Assembly: GCA_965197275.1 (NCBI GenBank)
Contig: CBDAMQ010000004.1
Coordinates: forward strand, 1-64,000
DNA: 64,000 nucleotides
From: DASCOT01 sp965197275
GTDB taxonomy: Bacteria > Acidobacteriota > UBA890 > WLXD01
Direction of reading: 5' to 3'
Shown: one piece after another, positions 9,073 through 17,806 of the stretch
Layout of the letters: every line of letters begins with the position of its first letter
Position numbering within the stretch: the first letter of the stretch is position 1
Position numbers and translations under genes: made by a program
The notes under the pieces: generated by a model
The model's input: only the letters and a program-made list of their open reading frames with translations
The model's database searches: none
Told to the model about the DNA's origin: nothing

Positions 9073-10488
9073 TCAGGTGATCTCGCGAAGCTGGCGGCCC
9101 GGCGTCAGCCAGACCGAGGCCGCAAACACCGCGGCCGAGGCTATCAGACCGACGAAGTTCGGATTCCAAAGCCCGGTGGTCGGAATCTGGACGATGTACC
9201 GCATCGTAACGAAGACTCCCACCCCGGCGATGATGGCGGCGATCGCATCGCGGCTGCGTGCCCTTGCCCAGTACACCCCTCCGACGATGGGAACGAACAG
9301 GCTCATCGACAGCAGCGAGTAAAAGATGGTGATCGACTCGATCACCGAGCCCAGCGCGATCGCCAGCAGCGTCGCCAGGATCCCGCCGACGGCGGCGCCG
9401 GCGCGTGCCACCCTCAGCACACGACGTTCGCCCGCCTGCGGATCCAGGAAGCGGCGATAGAGATCCTCCGACAGCGACGTCGAAAGCATGAAGAGCACCG
9501 CATCCGCCGAGCTCACTTCGGCAGAAAAGACAGCTGCAAGCCCGAGTGTACCGATCATCAGCGGCAACCCGACAGTAAGCACCACAGGCAAAGCAAGGTT
9601 GATCGAGTTGTCGATGAGCGTCGCATCGTGCACACGCGCCACCATCCCGAGAATGGGCGGCACAGCCGCAAATACCAGTAGCGCCAACGCGCTGGCGCCA
9701 ACGCCAACCCGAACGGTGCGTTCGCTGCGCGCTCCGTACACTTTCTGCAGCAGCCCGGGTGACACCATGAACGAGGGAATCAACAACGCCATGTAGTGCC
9801 AGCCGGACGCGCCACCCTGCGCCCAGCTGAAAAAGTCCGAGTTGCCCACCGGCGCAGCTGCGACAATCGCCGGCCACCCACCTGCGGCAGCCATCGCGAT
9901 CGGCAGCGCCAGCGCAAAGCCGGACAGCAAGACCACCAGCTGCACCATGTTTACCCAGGCAGAGGTCACCAGACCGCCGGCGGTGAAGTAGGCGGTCACC
10001 AGCAGGCCCCCGAGCACACAGCCGACGGCGGCCGGAACGTCGGCAACGGCATGGAGCACGAACGCAACCGCCACCAGCTGCGCCGAGAGCGCCGTAAGGC
10101 TCGCGAGCCAGAGGAGGGCCGCGGTGACGAAGCGCACGCTGGCCCCGTAACGCCACTCGAGATAGTCGCCTACCGTCCGTAGGTCGTGCTCGCGTGCGTG
10201 GCGCCAGATCCTGGGACCGAGGGAGCAGGACATCAGCAGCGTGCCCAGGCCCGCCGAACCGACCCACCACCAGGCGCTCAAGCCATCCCGGTACCCGAGG
10301 CTGGCGGCCCCCATGGTCGTGCCGGCGCCAATGTTCGCCGCCAGGATAGTCGCGAAAAGGAGCAACGGCCCGAGCTCGCGTCCGGCAACAAAGAACTGTC
10401 GCGCGCTATCGACCCGGCGGCCGACCAACACTCCGACGCCGATCAATGCGGCCGAGTAGCCGATCAGAAGCAGCAGTTGGGCGCTCAC
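9073..10488 (-). CDS. Sodium:solute symporter (SSS family)
   Basis: A 471-residue polytopic protein with about 13 predicted membrane segments. SSS-family landmarks include FFVAGRELGPLLLFATILAAN, with the GxGTTMG stretch after it, the ARxHDLRTVGDYLEWRYG loop and the sodium-site region AVFSAEVSSADAVLFMLSTS. These transporters couple Na+ entry to uptake of sugars, amino acids or small acids. The adjacent downstream amidase suggests import of an amide or its acid product, but the substrate cannot be told from sequence. Confidence 0.92.
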   Translation of the reverse strand: MSAQLLLLIGYSAALIGVGVLVGRRVDSARQFFVAGRELGPLLLFATILAANIGAGTTMGAASLGYRDGLSAWWWVGSAGLGTLLMSCSLGPRIWRHAREHDLRTVGDYLEWRYGASVRFVTAALLWLASLTALSAQLVAVAFVLHAVADVPAAVGCVLGGLLVTAYFTAGGLVTSAWVNMVQLVVLLSGFALALPIAMAAAGGWPAIVAAAPVGNSDFFSWAQGGASGWHYMALLIPSFMVSPGLLQKVYGARSERTVRVGVGASALALLVFAAVPPILGMVARVHDATLIDNSINLALPVVLTVGLPLMIGTLGLAAVFSAEVSSADAVLFMLSTSLSEDLYRRFLDPQAGERRVLRVARAGAAVGGILATLLAIALGSVIESITIFYSLLSMSLFVPIVGGVYWARARSRDAIAAIIAGVGVFVTMRYIVQIPTTGLWNPNFVGLIASAAVFAASVWLTPGRQLREIT

Positions 10489-10599
10489 GCTGTTTCCTCG
10501 AGACGAACCGGCGGCCGGGGCGGCGGTCTTCGCGTCGCCGGCAGGCCGTTATCGCGCCAAGCGTACTCCGCAGATCCAACCGGTGTCGGGCGTTGGGCG

Positions 10600-10635
10600 C
10601 TAGCAGGCCGTGGTGAGGAAGGCGTTGTTAGCTAG
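10600..10635. repeat. CTAG-bounded family B mini-element, 36 bp
   Basis: The unit starts CTAG at 10600, continues AGGCCGTGGTGA and ends CTAG at 10632. Its first 17 bases, CTAGCAGGCCGTGGTGA, are identical to the terminus of the 174-bp element at 54479. The right-hand CTAG supplies the TAG stop (10634-10632) of the GH99-like gene. Nothing else is recognisable in the 143-bp gap around it. Confidence 0.75.
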
Positions 10636-12164
10636 TAGGACAGCTGCGCGCTCTTGTCGGCGTAGTGGTTCCAACCGAACGCCTGCTTGATTGCCAGCAC
10701 GTAGTCGAACCCCCGTTGTGTGCGCGGGGAGAGCGTGCGGTTGAACTGTGACGGCATGACCGCATGCCCCTCCCACTCCTCGTTCCATGAGCCGACGCTG
10801 ACGACCGGCACCGCTTGGTTCAACCGGGGTCCCCCGAAGGCGGGCAGCATGTAGTTGACGGAATGGAACGCCAGCATTTCTTGTAGGAACTTGCCGTAGT
10901 CTCTGCGGTTGGCGTGCAGCGTCGGGACGTTGCGCTTCGAGAAGCCGGCCGCCAAGCTCGGCACGACGATCAGCGGCCTTTCGGTGAACCGGCTGCGATG
11001 CTCGAGCGCCCCTTCATAGGTGTTGAGCAGGACTTCCTTCACTTGGTCGACGTAGCGGCCGCGGAGATTCTGTCCGCCGCGCCGAATGAACTCACCGCTG
11101 CTGGCGAGGTGGTAATTGAAGACGCCGTCGAAGTTGGCACTACGCCGACGGCGGCCTTCATCGAAGCGATCCGTTTCGGCGAACGTCGTTTCCTCGCCGA
11201 TGACGAACGGTGGCTCGCCGTAGATTTTCTCGAACGTCTTGATGGCGTTCTCCATTGCCTCGTCGACGCGGTCGTACTGCGGTCCCGTGCCGTCGACGTT
11301 GGTTCCCCAGGTGTGACTGGCGTAGACAAACACCACCGGCCGGCCGTCGATGGAAAAGACGCGCGCTTTGCTCTCGTCGCGTACGGCGCGGAAGGTCCGC
11401 GCCATGCCGCGAAAGTGGTCGATGAGCCGGTTACGAGTACGTGCGTTCTGGAAGTTGGCGCGGCGGCCAAGTGGAATCCGCAGGCTGATTAGGCTCTCGT
11501 ACAGCAGCGCGACATGACGGGTGCGGCCGTTGGGCGCGCTCATATAACCAAGCTGGAGGTTGTTGTTCAGGTTGCCGTCGGCCGACGGGTCAGCCCAGCT
11601 CAGAGCGTCGACGGTAATACCAAACTCGTTCTTCAGATCGTTGAACATCACCTCGGTGGCGGGATCCCGAGAGCTATAGCCGCCGCCCTTGAACCACACG
11701 TGGTGCTGCTTCGGCTCACGAGAAGGGTGGTTGAACCAGCCGTAGTGCCAGTTGACCGTGACCGGGCGCGGACGACGATCGTTGGGGTTGTTCCGCAGGT
11801 GATCCGCGGTGCGGGAAATTGCCGCCGCATCTTGTGCGTCAACGCGCCCGCGGCCGAAGACATCGGCGCGGTGGTCGTAGCCGGTGCGGGCCACAACTTC
11901 GAGCCCCCGACGGCCATCGCGTGCCAGCCGCGCGATCTCGACGTCGGCCGGCCCGACGGCACCGTTGCCAGTGATGTCGGCGACGAACGGCGACAACAGC
12001 TCCGGTTCGGCCGCCTCGACATCAGCGACGAGCGCATCGCCGAGCGACCAGCCCAGAGCGGCGACGGTGGCCACGGCGCCACCGCGGCTCAAGAATCGGC
12101 GTCGCGAAAGCTCATCGACCCGCTCGACTGAGCGGCACTGGGCTGGCTTGTCGGGGTCACGCAC
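10632..12164 (-). CDS. GH99-like glycoside hydrolase with dockerin-like calcium loops, Tat-exported
   Basis: The 510-residue protein starts at GTG 12164, chosen because AGGAG lies seven bases upstream. The leader has a Tat motif (SRRRFLS at about 20-26). Residues 63-74 and 101-112 are two 12-residue Asp-rich loops (DITGNGAVGPAD and DVFGRGRVDAQD) resembling type I dockerin EF-hand repeats. The catalytic part carries WHYGW at 139-143 and NEEWEG at 461-466, matching the paired glutamates of GH99 endo-alpha-mannosidases. A second GH99-like protein lies at 27768-29222 with the same distance from that motif to its C-terminus. Endo-acting cleavage of mannose-containing glycans is inferred. Confidence 0.82.
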   Translation of the reverse strand: MRDPDKPAQCRSVERVDELSRRRFLSRGGAVATVAALGWSLGDALVADVEAAEPELLSPFVADITGNGAVGPADVEIARLARDGRRGLEVVARTGYDHRADVFGRGRVDAQDAAAISRTADHLRNNPNDRRPRPVTVNWHYGWFNHPSREPKQHHVWFKGGGYSSRDPATEVMFNDLKNEFGITVDALSWADPSADGNLNNNLQLGYMSAPNGRTRHVALLYESLISLRIPLGRRANFQNARTRNRLIDHFRGMARTFRAVRDESKARVFSIDGRPVVFVYASHTWGTNVDGTGPQYDRVDEAMENAIKTFEKIYGEPPFVIGEETTFAETDRFDEGRRRRSANFDGVFNYHLASSGEFIRRGGQNLRGRYVDQVKEVLLNTYEGALEHRSRFTERPLIVVPSLAAGFSKRNVPTLHANRRDYGKFLQEMLAFHSVNYMLPAFGGPRLNQAVPVVSVGSWNEEWEGHAVMPSQFNRTLSPRTQRGFDYVLAIKQAFGWNHYADKSAQLSY

Positions 12165-12361
12165 GAGCGGCTCCTGTTCCCCAGAGGCTAGGCAAGCAGA
12201 CGCTCCGGCTGCAATGACCATCGCTGTAGCCGATTCAGCGGATGGACAGACGCGGCAGCGAACGTCCACCGCTGAGCCGACGGGCCCACGCTGGTGAATC
12301 ACGGATCCGTCTCACTCACCCTCGTGGAGCATGACGACGCACCATCGTCCGGAGCGCCGGG

Positions 12362-12790
12362 GTGCCCACCGAGGAGGTTCTCGATCGGCTACGCCGGGCG
12401 TCCGACCCACCTGATGGACTGGCTGCCTTAAACGTCGGCCCGGTAGTCGAGCTGTTGAAACCGATGGTCGCCGACCTCGAGGCCCAGCTGGCGCTGCGCG
12501 ACACCCACCGTCGCATCGCCCGTACTCTGGAAAACCAGCCGACAATCGCTTTGGCGCGCCATCCCGCCGTCGTCGACTTTACGGCCTGGACAGAGCTCCG
12601 CGAGCTCGGCGACGGGCCACCCCGGCAGCTGGATCTTCGACTCCGAGCCGCGAGTCCCTGGCGTGACGCAGAGCGCGAGGAGCGCATCCGAGTCAGCGAT
12701 TTCGACGACTTGGATGCCCTGGCAACGGCCACCGCAGAGGCGGTGGCCAAGCTGTCCGCGTGGATCGTGCAGCAGCACGCTGATCGCTAG
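12362..12790 (+). CDS. Hypothetical protein, 142 residues
   Basis: The frame starts at GTG 12362, seven bases after a GGAG site, and has the codon bias of its neighbours. The product is a mostly helical, charged protein without signal or membrane segment: VGPVVELLKPMVADLEAQLALRDTHRRIARTLE in the first half and an Asp-rich SDFDDLDALATATAEAV helix near the end. I do not recognise a family. It is transcribed divergently from the GH99-like gene and convergently to the copper operon. Confidence 0.65.
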   Translation: MPTEEVLDRLRRASDPPDGLAALNVGPVVELLKPMVADLEAQLALRDTHRRIARTLENQPTIALARHPAVVDFTAWTELRELGDGPPRQLDLRLRAASPWRDAEREERIRVSDFDDLDALATATAEAVAKLSAWIVQQHADR

Positions 12791-12820
12791 CGCGGAGATC
12801 TCCGAGTGGTGCCGTAGCGG

Positions 12821-13009
12821 CTAGTTAGCCGCGCCACCACCCCGCAGGCGTCGGATCAGCGACGCCCACAGGCCGATCTCGCCGGCCACGCCGACGGTAC
12901 CGAAGGCAACGAACAGCGCTCCTGCGCCCGCTGCGGCGGCGACACCGTAGCCGATCACCGCCATTGCCGCGAAGATTAGCAGCCTCGCCCGTCTACCCAG
13001 CTGTTTCAT
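12821..13009 (-). CDS. Small two-helix membrane protein at the end of the copper operon
   Basis: A 62-residue protein beginning MKQLGRRARLLIF, with two hydrophobic segments (AAMAVIGYGVAAAAGAGALF and VGVAGEIGLWASLI) and a basic C-terminus. Its ATG at 13009 lies inside the last codons of sco1 (17-bp overlap), which suggests translational coupling. No family is recognised. As the last gene of the Sco/PCuAC operon it may assist copper-protein assembly in the membrane, but this is context only. Confidence 0.65.
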   Translation of the reverse strand: MKQLGRRARLLIFAAMAVIGYGVAAAAGAGALFVAFGTVGVAGEIGLWASLIRRLRGGGAAN

Positions 13010-13640
13010 CGAGCACCTGCCTGACACCGTCCGCGATGAACTCAGGGGCGTCGTCCGGACGGAACGTGTAGCGCACCAGCCCCTCACCATCGATGAGGTA
13101 AGTGTACGTCGAATGACCAAGAACCGGTTCTTCGTTCGGCTCGGAGGCAACCTCGTATTGTCCTGCATAGGCAGCCACCACCGCGTCGATCTCGTCGACC
13201 GTTCCCGTCAGCCCGATCGCGCGAACTCCGAAGTAGCCCAGATACTCGCCGAGGCGCTCGGGCTCGTCTCGCTCCGGATCGATGCTGATAAACAGCGTCA
13301 CCACTCGGGCCGCACGATCACCCAGGCGTTCGGATACCTGCGCCAGCAAAGACAGCGTCGTCGGACAGAAATCCGGACAATGCGTGTAGCCGAAGAACAG
13401 CAGAAACACCTCGCCGCGGTGGGCGGCAAGATCGAATGCTGACCCGTCGTGGGCCTGGAGAACAAAGTCGCCGCCGATACCGAAGTTTTGCAGAACCGGC
13501 GCATGCGGTTCTTGCGCCGCCGGCGCGACCGGATCGTCGCCAGCGACGGTGGGCGGGCCTCCTTCCCGTGTCGAAGCCCAGAACAGCGCCCCGACAAGTA
13601 GGATCGAGGCAAGGCCGAGCAGACGGAGGAATCGCTGCAA
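12993..13640 (-). CDS. SCO1/SenC family copper chaperone
   Basis: A 215-residue membrane-anchored thioredoxin-fold protein, with an anchor at about 5-22. The copper-binding motif is FFGYTHCPDFCP (Cys88 and Cys92) and the third ligand is His176 in LGHSTYTYLID, spaced as in Sco1. Family members deliver or redox-prime copper for the CuA site of cytochrome c oxidase in the periplasm. The gene follows the cytochrome c-PCuAC fusion by one base and overlaps a small membrane protein gene, so the three are one transcriptional unit. Confidence 0.95.
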   Translation of the reverse strand: MQRFLRLLGLASILLVGALFWASTREGGPPTVAGDDPVAPAAQEPHAPVLQNFGIGGDFVLQAHDGSAFDLAAHRGEVFLLFFGYTHCPDFCPTTLSLLAQVSERLGDRAARVVTLFISIDPERDEPERLGEYLGYFGVRAIGLTGTVDEIDAVVAAYAGQYEVASEPNEEPVLGHSTYTYLIDGEGLVRYTFRPDDAPEFIADGVRQVLDETAG

Positions 13641-13641
13641 T

Positions 13642-14424
13642 TCAGTTCACCGGACCGCGGGGAAGTACTGGCACGCTCACTCGGCGCGCCGTACGGCTTT
13701 CGAAGTACAGCGTCATCTCGACCACGTCGCCAGCGACCAGCGGCGCCCTCAGACCGTTCAACATCAGGTGCAAGCCCCCGGGTGTTAGCTCCACACGCCC
13801 GCCATCATCGAATTCGACGCGGTCCAGCGATTCCATCGCGGTTACCCCGTCTTGATCGCGCGTCGCATGCACCCGCGTCCGAGCACCTTTGGCCTCGACC
13901 TGGATCAGCGCGTCGGACAATTCTGCGCTCGAGACCAGCGTCATGTAGCCGGCCGTTACATTGGTCCCCGGTGGCGTTTCGGCCACCCACGCGTCTACGA
14001 CATCGACTAGCGGGGACTCGGGCCGCTGGAGCGAAACCACGAAGCTGGCCAGTTGTCGGAGCTGCTCCGCCGTCAGATGCGAGAAGGCCGGCATCGCGCC
14101 GCCATCTTCGCTGAAACCCGCAGCGATCGACTCGGCAACGGCATCCACATCGATGCCTACCTTGTATGCCTCCGGATCGCGGTAGTCTCGCGGCGGGGGA
14201 TCCATGTACGCGGCATTGGGGCCACGGCCGCTACCGTCGGTACCGTGGCAGTTTGCGCAGCCGTTGTTGTCGTAGATTGCGCGGCCTGCGGCAACATCGG
14301 CAGCGAGCAGGGCGGCCGGGTCGGGGCCAGGGGGCGCAGTACGATCTCCGCAACCCGCGACGAGGACCGACAGCGCCAGCGCCGAGGTCATGGTGCAGCA
14401 GACCTTGGTCATCTCGCCAATCAT
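13642..14424 (-). CDS. Lipoprotein fusing class I cytochrome c and PCu(A)C copper chaperone domains
   Basis: The 260-residue protein starts at ATG 14424 and has a lipobox LVAGC ending at Cys25. Residues 40-135 are a cytochrome c domain with heme motif CANCH (56-60) and a likely axial Met111 in AMPAF. Residues 155-255 are a PCu(A)C (DUF461) domain with an exact H-x10-M-x21-H-x-M copper motif: His176, Met187, His209, Met211. PCu(A)C proteins insert Cu(I) into CuA or hand copper to Sco; here the donor is joined to an electron carrier. One base separates it from the upstream membrane gene and one from sco1 downstream. Confidence 0.92.
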   Translation of the reverse strand: MIGEMTKVCCTMTSALALSVLVAGCGDRTAPPGPDPAALLAADVAAGRAIYDNNGCANCHGTDGSGRGPNAAYMDPPPRDYRDPEAYKVGIDVDAVAESIAAGFSEDGGAMPAFSHLTAEQLRQLASFVVSLQRPESPLVDVVDAWVAETPPGTNVTAGYMTLVSSAELSDALIQVEAKGARTRVHATRDQDGVTAMESLDRVEFDDGGRVELTPGGLHLMLNGLRAPLVAGDVVEMTLYFESRTARRVSVPVLPRGPVN

Positions 14425-14425
14425 G

Positions 14426-14881
14426 TCAGACGCTCGCCTCTGACGCCTGGCCGCGCCATCGCCGCACCAGCGTCTGCATCGCGATCGCCAACGGAATGGC
14501 GACAAACGACAGCACGACCAGGCTTGCAAGCGGCAGCACGATCAGCGTCGTCAGCGCATTGGCAGGATAGGAAGCTGGCGGCGCACCCTCCATCGCCGCC
14601 AGCATCCGCCCGGTACCGATGACAATCCCGGGTACTGCGATGAGTGCCTGGATCGCCAGGTTTTGAACCCCGATTCGCCCGCTGAGCTCGCCCGAGCTCG
14701 CCACCCCCGAGCGCGTCGCGGCGAGCATCCATCCCAGACACCAAAGGCCCAGGATAGTCAGCCAGGTCTCGAGCGCCCCGGGCCATCTCCCGGGAGGTAG
14801 CAGAAAGCGCAGCACCGCCACCGCCGCGACCAGGCCTATGAAGCCCCGCTCGCTGCGAAACAGCGCGCGCATGTTCGTCAA
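14426..14881 (-). CDS. Membrane protein heading the copper operon
   Basis: A 151-residue protein with four hydrophobic segments. I place the start at TTG 14881 because AGGAGG stands six bases upstream; the in-frame ATG at 14872 is 14 bases from it and less well placed. The segments begin with FIGLVAAVAVLRFLL and WLTILGLWCLGWML, and the protein ends in a basic tail, VRRWRGQASEASV. No family is recognised. Its stop is one base from the cytochrome c-PCuAC start, which ties it to copper delivery by context. Confidence 0.72.
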   Translation of the reverse strand: MTNMRALFRSERGFIGLVAAVAVLRFLLPPGRWPGALETWLTILGLWCLGWMLAATRSGVASSGELSGRIGVQNLAIQALIAVPGIVIGTGRMLAAMEGAPPASYPANALTTLIVLPLASLVVLSFVAIPLAIAMQTLVRRWRGQASEASV

Positions 14882-15014
14882 TGTCGGCCTCCTGAAGTCG
14901 GCGGGGCCAGTCTCTCCGGAAGACGACCCCGGTGTCTCCGTCAGGTCATCCGGTACCGGCGGCAGCAGAATCCTATCGCGCCCCGAAGCCGCCGACATCG
15001 ACTACGATGCGTGC

Positions 15015-16052
15015 ATGGGCACCTGGGAGCGGGTCGGCGCGTTGACGGTCGCCATCGACGGCTACGAGCTCCGCGGCCACGTCAGCGACTGGCGTCGAAC
15101 GACCATGGTCCGACTCTTCGGCGACGGCCACGAAGGCTGCGGCGAGGATCCGAATTACGAGCCCGCCGAGCAGGAGGCCTTTCAGGACGCCGGGGCGGCG
15201 CTGCCGCTGAGTGGGCGACGAACGCTCGGTGAGCTGTCCTCGCTGCTCGACACGCTTCCCGTCTTTCCCACGCCACCGGCTTACCCGGGCACCGAGCACT
15301 ACCGCCGTTGGGCCTTCGAGAGCGCGGCGCTCGACCTGGCGCTTCACCAGTCGGGAGTCAGCCTGGGCCAGTATCTGGAGCTCAGCGTACAGCCGTTGAC
15401 CTTCGTGGCGTCGCTGCATTTGGATTCGCCCGACAAGATGCCGCGCCTGCGCGCCCTGCTGACGGCGCAGCCCGGGCTGGAGCTGAAGCTCGATGCTACC
15501 AACGCCTGGACCGACGGCCTCATCGACGAATTGGCCAGCACAGGGGCGGTGCGTGTGGTCGATTTCAAGGGCGCGTACAGTGGCACACCCGTCGATCAGG
15601 CCGCCGACCCTGAGCTCTATCTCCGAGTCCTGGAGGGACTGCCGAGCGACGTGCTGATCGAGGATCCGCATAGCGAGCCGGCGATCGAGGCGTTGCTCGA
15701 GCCGCACCGTGATCGGGTCACCTGGGATGCTCCGATTCACTCACTCGACGACATCCGATCCCTGCGCCACCGACCACGGGTCATCAACTTCAAGCCGTCG
15801 CGCTTCGGGACCTTGCAGCGCCTGTTGGATGCCTACGATTTCTGCCGCGACTGCGACATCGACATATACGGCGGTGGCCAATTCGAGCTCGGGATCGGTC
15901 GTCACCAGGTGCAATACCTGGCGGCTTTGTATCACCCGGATGCGCCCAACGACGTGGCGCCGGCGGCATACAACATCAGCGATTCGTTCGACGATTTGCC
16001 CGGCAGTCCGCTGGCGCTGCAACCGGCCGCGACCGGATTTCAACTCGACTGA
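15015..16052 (+). CDS. Enolase-superfamily enzyme (mandelate racemase/muconate lactonizing-like)
   Basis: A 345-residue protein starting at ATG 15015. After an N-terminal capping region the barrel shows LELKLDATNAW (Lys158, Asp160), VVDFKGAY (Asp183), VLIEDPHSE (Glu216) and INFKPSRFG, then a glycine-rich IYGGGQFELGIGRHQ strand. This ordering of lysine and acidic metal ligands is that of the enolase superfamily, whose members abstract a proton next to a carboxylate (racemases, dehydratases, dipeptide epimerases). The particular reaction is not assigned. The gene is divergent from the copper operon. Confidence 0.82.
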   Translation: MGTWERVGALTVAIDGYELRGHVSDWRRTTMVRLFGDGHEGCGEDPNYEPAEQEAFQDAGAALPLSGRRTLGELSSLLDTLPVFPTPPAYPGTEHYRRWAFESAALDLALHQSGVSLGQYLELSVQPLTFVASLHLDSPDKMPRLRALLTAQPGLELKLDATNAWTDGLIDELASTGAVRVVDFKGAYSGTPVDQAADPELYLRVLEGLPSDVLIEDPHSEPAIEALLEPHRDRVTWDAPIHSLDDIRSLRHRPRVINFKPSRFGTLQRLLDAYDFCRDCDIDIYGGGQFELGIGRHQVQYLAALYHPDAPNDVAPAAYNISDSFDDLPGSPLALQPAATGFQLD

Positions 16053-16081
16053 GGCAGCACGCGCCGCAACGGAAGGCTGAC

Positions 16082-17374
16082 ATGCTGACGCCGCCCTATC
16101 CGGCTCAACCGTTCCAACCTGGCCGGCGGCGCCTTCGGGCGCTGGCGACACTGGCCGCTCTGACGATCGTCGCCTGTGGGAATTCTCTTTACGTCCGGGC
16201 CGGATTCGACTCCATCACCGAGGCGGCAACACCAGCCTGGCAGCTCCTGCTCATTGGCGATGGCGGCACCGACAACCGTGCCCGAACCGCCGTTCTCGCG
16301 GCGGCGAGCGACTACGTGGAGTCGGCTCCGGAGCGCACGACGATCGTTTGGTTGGGGGACAACCTGTACAACCGTGGCCTTCCCGCCGACGACGAGACCG
16401 ATGCGGCGTCGGTCGTCGAGCGCCAGCGCGGAGAGCGTGTTCTCCGCGCACAGATGGACCTCGCCACCGCCGGCGCTCGAGCGTACTTCGTCCCCGGCAA
16501 TCACGATTGGGATCACTCGGGGCAGCGCGGGTTGGCCAGAGTACGCGCCGCGGACCGCTTCATCGCCACCGGGGACGCGTCGCGGCAAGCGCCGGGTAAA
16601 GGGTGCCCCGGCCCGGTCTGGGTCGACTTGCCTGCCGCGAGCGTCGATACGCCGGCTGTTCGCGTGCTGCTCTTCGACACGGAGTGGCTGCTGACCACCA
16701 AGCACACGCGGGGTTGGGCGGGATGCTCATGGGGTCTCCTCGGGGCGGGCACCGAGTACGCCGGTGTCGACGCCGATCCCGCCCAGGTGTACCAGCGGTT
16801 GACGGAGGGACTGCGAGAGGCAGAGGAGCGTGGGCTTCTCGCAGTGGTCGCCGGCCATCATCCGATTTACACAGCGGGGTCGCATGGCGGCTTCTTCCCG
16901 GCCGACGAGTGGATCTTCTCGCCGCGCATGCTAAAGAAATGGGCCTGGATTCCGATCCCGGCCCTCGGACCCCTGCTGCGCAGGATCGGGGGCGCCACCA
17001 GGGGGCAAGACCTCTGGGCCGGCGCCAACAAGGAGATGGTGAGCAACCTGCAGGCCACCTTCGCGGGCTACCCGCCGCTGCTATACGCCGCCGGACACGA
17101 GCACGACCTCCAAGTGTTCCGTGACCGGGGCACCCTACCGACCACCTACGTAGTCAGCGGCAGCGCTTCCAAATCGACGCCTACCTCGCGGCGCGACAAC
17201 ACGCTCTTCAAGAGCCGCGACCACGGCTTCATGGTGCTGGAGGCGTCCGGTAGCGGTACCCGAGGCGATGGTGCCCGACTCCGAGTGGTGGCGGTGGACG
17301 AGGAAACCGGTCGGCGACGGGTACCCTTCTGCGCCGATCTCGTTCGCGGCCGCCCCGCCATTGCCTGCGACTGA
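16082..17374 (+). CDS. Calcineurin-like metallophosphoesterase, predicted lipoprotein
   Basis: A 430-residue metallophosphoesterase with all metal motifs: GDGG (59-62), LGDN (91-94), PGNHDWD (about 138-144), VVAGHHPIYT and GHEHD. The N-terminus has a hydrophobic stretch ending in a lipobox-like TIVACG, so it is probably an exported lipoprotein. The order and the large insert before the GHH motif resemble tartrate-resistant acid phosphatase-type enzymes. The substrate is unknown. It begins 30 bp after the enolase-superfamily gene and may be co-transcribed with it. Confidence 0.92.
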   Translation: MLTPPYPAQPFQPGRRRLRALATLAALTIVACGNSLYVRAGFDSITEAATPAWQLLLIGDGGTDNRARTAVLAAASDYVESAPERTTIVWLGDNLYNRGLPADDETDAASVVERQRGERVLRAQMDLATAGARAYFVPGNHDWDHSGQRGLARVRAADRFIATGDASRQAPGKGCPGPVWVDLPAASVDTPAVRVLLFDTEWLLTTKHTRGWAGCSWGLLGAGTEYAGVDADPAQVYQRLTEGLREAEERGLLAVVAGHHPIYTAGSHGGFFPADEWIFSPRMLKKWAWIPIPALGPLLRRIGGATRGQDLWAGANKEMVSNLQATFAGYPPLLYAAGHEHDLQVFRDRGTLPTTYVVSGSASKSTPTSRRDNTLFKSRDHGFMVLEASGSGTRGDGARLRVVAVDEETGRRRVPFCADLVRGRPAIACD

Positions 17375-17403
17375 TCCTGACTACGTTGATGGGCGCCGGA
17401 GCA

Positions 17404-17436
17404 CTAGCGGCCTGTAGCAGGCGACCAGCTATCGCG
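17404..17436. repeat. Solo end of intergenic repeat family A
   Basis: The sequence begins CTAG at 17404 and reads GGCCTGTAGCAGGCGACC. It aligns with the 34-bp terminus of the element at 41581-41858 (CTAGTGGCCTGTAACAG) with scattered transitions and a three-base gap. It lies between two convergent genes, and the TAG stop (17431-17429) of the membrane protein gene falls inside it. Confidence 0.65.
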
Positions 17437-17806
17437 AGGCGTAAACCAAGAACACTCCGGTGAACATCGCCAGCGAGCCGTAGAGTCGCGTCACAAGGCT
17501 TCCTTGTCGCTGTCCGAAACGCGCCAGCGCCGCCAGCCGCGACGCGTTCAACAAGGCCAGCCCGGCGCCGAGCGCCATCGCGGCTCCGAGCACGCGGGCC
17601 AACGTCGGCAGGCGGGTTCCACCACCGGCGATCAACAGGACGATCCCCGCCACGAGCTTCGCGACAGCCACGGCCCGCAGCCACCCACCTTCCTCGATCT
17701 GACGAATCGCCTCGGTCACCCGCAACGGCGAGCGCATCGCAATGATGCCGATCATCGCGATGACGATGCCGATCAGTTGCACGAGCACGTTCAACACCGG
17801 CGTCAC
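17429..17806 (-). CDS. Hypothetical membrane protein coupled to the M24 peptidase gene
   Basis: A 125-residue hydrophobic protein with four predicted membrane segments (for example VLVQLIGIVIAMIGIIAM and VLGAAMALGAGLALLN). The start is GTG at 17806-17804, which overlaps the TGA of the upstream M24 peptidase gene as GTGA, a standard coupling arrangement. A longer frame exists upstream but lies inside the peptidase gene in another frame. No family is recognised and no catalytic motif is visible. Confidence 0.7.
   Translation of the reverse strand: MTPVLNVLVQLIGIVIAMIGIIAMRSPLRVTEAIRQIEEGGWLRAVAVAKLVAGIVLLIAGGGTRLPTLARVLGAAMALGAGLALLNASRLAALARFGQRQGSLVTRLYGSLAMFTGVFLVYASR

Noticed and set aside
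12316..12750. Minus-strand open frame opposite the hypothetical gene at 12362
   Set aside because: Serine/arginine-rich product without structure; the plus-strand frame has the better start, ribosome site and codon usage.
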